Shown piece by piece: positions 61,720 through 64,000 of a DNA stretch of 64,000 nucleotides. The position numbers and the translations under genes are program-made. The DNA is from an uncultured Oscillospiraceae bacterium (lineage in GTDB: Bacteria > Bacillota > Clostridia > Oscillospirales > Oscillospiraceae), in NCBI GenBank assembly GCA_950075865.1, contig CATMVA010000013.1, forward strand, positions 1-64,000, read 5' to 3'. The first letter of the stretch is position 1; each line of letters starts with the position of its first letter. The notes beneath the pieces were generated by a model. That model was not told where the DNA came from. It saw nothing but the letters and a program-made list of their open reading frames with translations, and ran no database searches.

Positions 61720-61770
61720 TTATGATAGATTGTGGAAATGCCGGAGGCCGTTTTTTCCAATGGGTGCCAT
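61720..61770 (-). CDS. Possible 16-codon leader reading frame
   Basis: ATG 61770 to TAA 61720 encodes MAPIGKNGLRHFHNLS, with GGAG 6 bp before the start and the stop just before the SD of the next gene. It lies in the leader made by the consensus promoter at 61788-61816. Its start region repeats the start region of the downstream gene, so it may be a duplication relic rather than a regulatory peptide. Confidence 0.35.
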   Translation of the reverse strand: MAPIGKNGLRHFHNLS

Positions 61771-61787
61771 CCCCGCTCCGTAAGAAT

Positions 61788-61816
61788 ATTATAGCCCCCG
61801 CTGTCCTGGTTGTCAA
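61788..61816 (-). promoter_or_regulatory. Consensus promoter of the repeat-protein gene
   Basis: On the minus strand perfect TTGACA (61816-61811), a 17-bp spacer and perfect TATAAT (61793-61788). This is among the strongest promoters in the window. Confidence 0.9.
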
Positions 61817-61854
61817 TCTCTGCCGCCTTTTCTTTACAATTCCGAAATCTTTTC

Positions 61855-61883
61855 TTGCATTTTTTCTCTGGATGTGTTATCCT
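61855..61883 (+). promoter_or_regulatory. perR-rbr promoter
   Basis: TTGCAT (61855-61860), a 17-bp spacer and TATCCT (61878-61883), divergent from the repeat-protein promoter. Confidence 0.65.
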
Positions 61884-61890
61884 CAATTCA

Positions 61891-61901
61891 AGAATAATTC
61901 T
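61891..61901 (+). promoter_or_regulatory. Putative PerR/Fur-type operator
   Basis: The palindrome AGAAT-A-ATTCT sits at the expected transcription start, just after the -10. It has the central n-1-n symmetry of Per and Fur boxes but only partly matches TTATAATNATTATAA. Autoregulation is inferred. Confidence 0.5.
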
Positions 61902-61920
61902 CATTTGGGAGGTGCCTGTC

Positions 61921-62322
61921 ATGCCCATACAACGCTACTCCCGCCAGCGGGAGCTGATCTACCAGGCCGTCCGGGACAGCCGCGCCCATCCCACGGCCGA
62001 GATGATCTTCAACCAGCTCCGGCCCGAAAACCCTCACCTGAGCCTGGGCACCGTGTATCGCAACCTGGACCAGCTCTCCCGGGAGGGCTTCCTGACCCGG
62101 ATGCCCTTCCCCGTGGAGCGCTACGACGCCTGCACCGACCCCCACTGCCACCTGAGGTGCGAAAAGTGCGGCGCGGTCAGCGACCTGCCCCTGCCCTACG
62201 CCCCCGGGCTGGACGCCGAAGCCGCCGCCCTCCAGCCCGGAACCCTTATCACCCGCCACGACTTGGTCTTCTACGGCACCTGCCCCGCCTGCCGGGAGGC
62301 GCCGGAGAGCGAAGTGTCCTGA
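61921..62322 (+). CDS. perR: Fur-family regulator, PerR-like
   Basis: A 133-residue metal-dependent repressor. The winged helix has AHPTAEMIFNQLR (residues about 20-32) and LGTVYRNLDQLSREG (about 41-55). The regulatory domain has HCHLRCEKCGAV near 77, with structural Zn Cys pairs CEKC and CPAC. Coupling to rubrerythrin downstream, plus a palindrome at the promoter, favours a peroxide sensor (PerR) over Fur or Zur. ATG 61921 follows GGGAGG. The metal-ligand Asp/Asn distinction was not resolved. Confidence 0.9.
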   Translation: MPIQRYSRQRELIYQAVRDSRAHPTAEMIFNQLRPENPHLSLGTVYRNLDQLSREGFLTRMPFPVERYDACTDPHCHLRCEKCGAVSDLPLPYAPGLDAEAAALQPGTLITRHDLVFYGTCPACREAPESEVS

Positions 62323-62376
62323 GATCACCTGCACCGGCATAAAATATATACCAAAAAGCGAAAGGAGAACATCACT

Positions 62377-62910
62377 ATGGAACTGAAAGGCAGCAAGACC
62401 GAGGCCAACCTGTGGAAGGCATTCGCGGGCGAGAGCATGGCCCGCAACAAGTACACCTACTTCGCCAGCGCGGCGAAAAAGGAGGGTTACGAGCAGATCG
62501 CCGCCCTCTTCCTGGAGACCGCCGACAACGAGAAGGAGCACGCCAAGCTGTGGTTCAAGGCCCTCTCTGGCATCGGCGACACCGCCGCCAACCTGGCTGC
62601 GGCGGCCGCCGGCGAGAACGAAGAGTGGACCCAGATGTACGCCGAGATGGCCCAGACCGCCCGTGAGGAGGGCTTCGAGAACCTGGCCCGCCTCTTCGAG
62701 GGCGTGGGCGAGATCGAGAAGGAGCACGAGGAGCGCTACCGTGCCCTGCTCAAGAACCTGAACGAGGGCGCCGTCTTCCACAAGGACGGGGTCTACGTCT
62801 GGAAGTGCCGCAACTGCGGCCACATCCATGTTGGAGCCGAGCCGCCCCAGACTTGCCCGGTCTGCGCTCATCCCCAGGCCTACTTCGAGCTTAAAGCGGA
62901 AAATTACTGA
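62377..62910 (+). CDS. rbr: Rubrerythrin
   Basis: A 177-residue non-haem di-iron peroxidase that protects anaerobes from H2O2. The ferritin-like four-helix domain has [11 protein letters not shown] (Glu ligand, residues about 16-26), [13 protein letters not shown] near 47 (ExxH), a second pair ([10 protein letters not shown] near 113), and a C-terminal rubredoxin-like centre with CRNCGH and CPVCAH (about 149-172). The SD is AAAGGAG. It is co-transcribed with perR after 54 bp and ends at a strong terminator. Confidence 0.96.
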   Translation: MELKGSKTEANLWKAFAGESMARNKYTYFASAAKKEGYEQIAALFLETADNEKEHAKLWFKALSGIGDTAANLAAAAAGENEEWTQMYAEMAQTAREEGFENLARLFEGVGEIEKEHEERYRALLKNLNEGAVFHKDGVYVWKCRNCGHIHVGAEPPQTCPVCAHPQAYFELKAENY

Positions 62911-62968
62911 GCCGAGTGCAGGCGCCTGCCCTTGCGGGGCGGACCGCCGATCATCCTTGCCCCTATAC

Positions 62969-63006
62969 AAAAGGCCCCCGGAGCCGATGGCTCCGGGGGC
63001 CTTTCT
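62969..63006. terminator. Terminator between rbr and the second SLH gene
   Basis: AAAAGGCCCCCGGAGCC, loop GAT, GGCTCCGGGGGCCTTTCTT between convergent genes. Confidence 0.92.
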
Positions 63007-63026
63007 TGTCTCTTGTCCGAACTGTC

Positions 63027-64000
63027 TTACTCCTCGTCGCCGACCAGCAGCTCCAGGTTGTTCAGCATAATGGTCATGTCGGCCCGGATGCTCAGGTCCA
63101 GAGGCATCAGCTTCTTGGCGTTGTCGCCGTGCATGATCTCCATGCCCACGGCCCACTCCAGATGCTCGCGGGACCAGTTCTCCACCTCGGCCTCGTCGAT
63201 GAACACGCTCATGTCGCCCTTGGTGTCGGCCAGGCCCAGCTTCTCCACGCCATACTGATGCAGCACAGCGGCCAGCTCGGCGCGGGAGATGGTCTTCTCG
63301 CCCTGGAAGGTTCCGTCGGGATAGCCGCCGATCACCTTGTTCTCATAGGCCCAGAGCACGGCATTGTAGTAGTAATCGCTCTCTCTCACGTCGGAGAAAG
63401 GCATCTCCAGCCCGGTCACGTCGGGGTCCCCGGCCATGCCGTAGAGAATCACGGCCACCATACCCCGGGTGGCGTCGGCGTAGGGCTCGTAGGTGGTCTC
63501 AGTGGTGCCGCCCACGATATCCTTGTCGAACAGCCGCTTCACGGCGTCATAGAAGTAGTCGCCCTCCTTCACGTCAGTGAACAGCCAGGGCCGGTCGGTC
63601 AGCGGGGTGTCGTCATCGCCCAAATCCTCGTCGTCGGTATCGGGCACGCTGGGAGCCACATACCGGCTCACGCTAACCGTGCAGGTGGCCTCGGTCTCGC
63701 CCGCCTTCACCGTAAAGGTGTAGGTGGCGGTGGTGTTGGGCAGGCGGCTGGTGGTCCATGTGCCGTCCCCGTTGTCGGTCAAGGTAACACTCTCGATGCC
63801 GCAGGTCACTTCCACGTCAGCGGTCAGCCCGGCGGGAGTCACAGTCAGGGTCACAGCCCCCGCGCCGCTCTGGCTGGTCCGGTTGGGAGTAATGGCCAGC
63901 GGCTCGTCGGTCACGCCGTAGGTGCCGTTCGCGTTGGCGATGGGCAGGAAGCCCTCGGCGCAGTACTCAGCGGAGACCTCGTTGGAGAAAGTACCGCCGG
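63027..64000 (-). CDS. SLH-domain surface protein, C-terminal part (5' end beyond window)
   Basis: The frame stays open to the right edge (GGTFSNEVSAEYCAEGFLPI upstream of codon GTG 63914), so the apparent start inside the window is not real. The visible 323 residues contain a beta-rich Ig-like domain (VTLTDNGDGTWTTSRLPNTT), an acidic linker (DTDDEDLGDDDT) and three S-layer-homology segments (LFTDVKEGDYFYDAVKRLFD, PFSDVRESDYYYNAVLWAYE with GGYPDGTFQGEKTISRAELA, and a third ending near the C-terminus). A second SLH protein in the window is consistent with an SLH-anchored surface layer. Confidence 0.92.
   Translation of the reverse strand, partial: GGTFSNEVSAEYCAEGFLPIANANGTYGVTDEPLAITPNRTSQSGAGAVTLTVTPAGLTADVEVTCGIESVTLTDNGDGTWTTSRLPNTTATYTFTVKAGETEATCTVSVSRYVAPSVPDTDDEDLGDDDTPLTDRPWLFTDVKEGDYFYDAVKRLFDKDIVGGTTETTYEPYADATRGMVAVILYGMAGDPDVTGLEMPFSDVRESDYYYNAVLWAYENKVIGGYPDGTFQGEKTISRAELAAVLHQYGVEKLGLADTKGDMSVFIDEAEVENWSREHLEWAVGMEIMHGDNAKKLMPLDLSIRADMTIMLNNLELLVGDEE

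Overview
The window is about 64 kb of GC-rich DNA (roughly 60% G+C by eye) from a low-redundancy Firmicutes chromosome. PolC, T-box control of an aminoacyl-tRNA synthetase, an HPr/EI phosphotransferase pair, S-layer-homology proteins, a PerR-rubrerythrin oxidative-stress pair, DUF4364, DUF951 and CmpB-type membrane proteins together point to an anaerobic gut clostridium. The Oscillospiraceae (Flavonifractor / Lawsonibacter / Intestinimonas-like) fit best. That placement is an inference from gene content; no rRNA is present to confirm it.

Layout. 1-2.6 kb: valS (3' end outside the window) behind a T-box leader, with a YcxB-like membrane gene between leader and valS. 2.7-6.2 kb: orphan mtnA, a phosphoesterase, three small unknown genes in tandem and a membrane-anchored extracellular protein. 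6.5-8.8 kb: wecB-wecA (mnaA-tagO) for surface-polymer precursors. 8.9-11.5 kb: divergent trpS and gltX with overlapping promoters. 11.5-14.5 kb: a two-gene ABC exporter, then 3-methyladenine glycosylase and a HAD phosphatase. 14.5-31.4 kb: one long leftward block, pyrH-frr-uppS-cdsA-dxr-rseP-ispG-(GNAT)-(lipoprotein)-polC-mnmA-pcrA-eamA, joining nucleotide, translation, isoprenoid/lipid, replication and repair functions. 31.5-38.8 kb: ZIP metal transporter, DUF951, an S1-domain protein, rarA, an amidohydrolase with a membrane partner, a predicted nuclease and nth. 38.8-41.6 kb: a secreted GH25-LysM lysozyme, an ECF sigma factor and its probable membrane anti-sigma protein. 41.7-45.7 kb: HAD phosphatase, upp-tsaB-tsaE, and a rodA/ftsW-type SEDS gene.

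45.7-47.6 kb is a scar of accessory DNA: structured non-coding sequence, the C-terminal remnant of an Rrf2 regulator abutting an N-truncated flavodoxin/ferredoxin (EFR1-like) gene, and a MATE transporter fragment. It ends at a large hairpin that captures the ribosome binding site of an SLH-domain gene. 47.6-55.2 kb: SLH protein, SUFU-domain protein, VanZ-like protein, tRNA-Arg(ACG), ftsK/spoIIIE, uppP and a tepA-like ClpP-family gene. 55.2-58.2 kb: a gene-free stretch with DnaA-box-like repeats, then cmpB-like, DUF4364 and dus genes. 58.4-64 kb: ptsH-ptsI, a repeat-containing unknown protein with a puzzling start, perR-rbr, and the 3' part of a second SLH protein.

The observations most worth a second look are: GTRCAAYT-type repeats, phased at 10-12 bp in one intergenic region and recurring in two others; a DnaA-box-like cluster far from any dnaA gene; an HPr whose Ser46 position appears to be lysine; the SD-sequestering hairpin; the duplicated leader and missing canonical start upstream of the 60.4-61.7 kb gene; and the head-to-head deletion scar. 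No CRISPR array, rRNA, intact transposase, phage or plasmid gene was seen.
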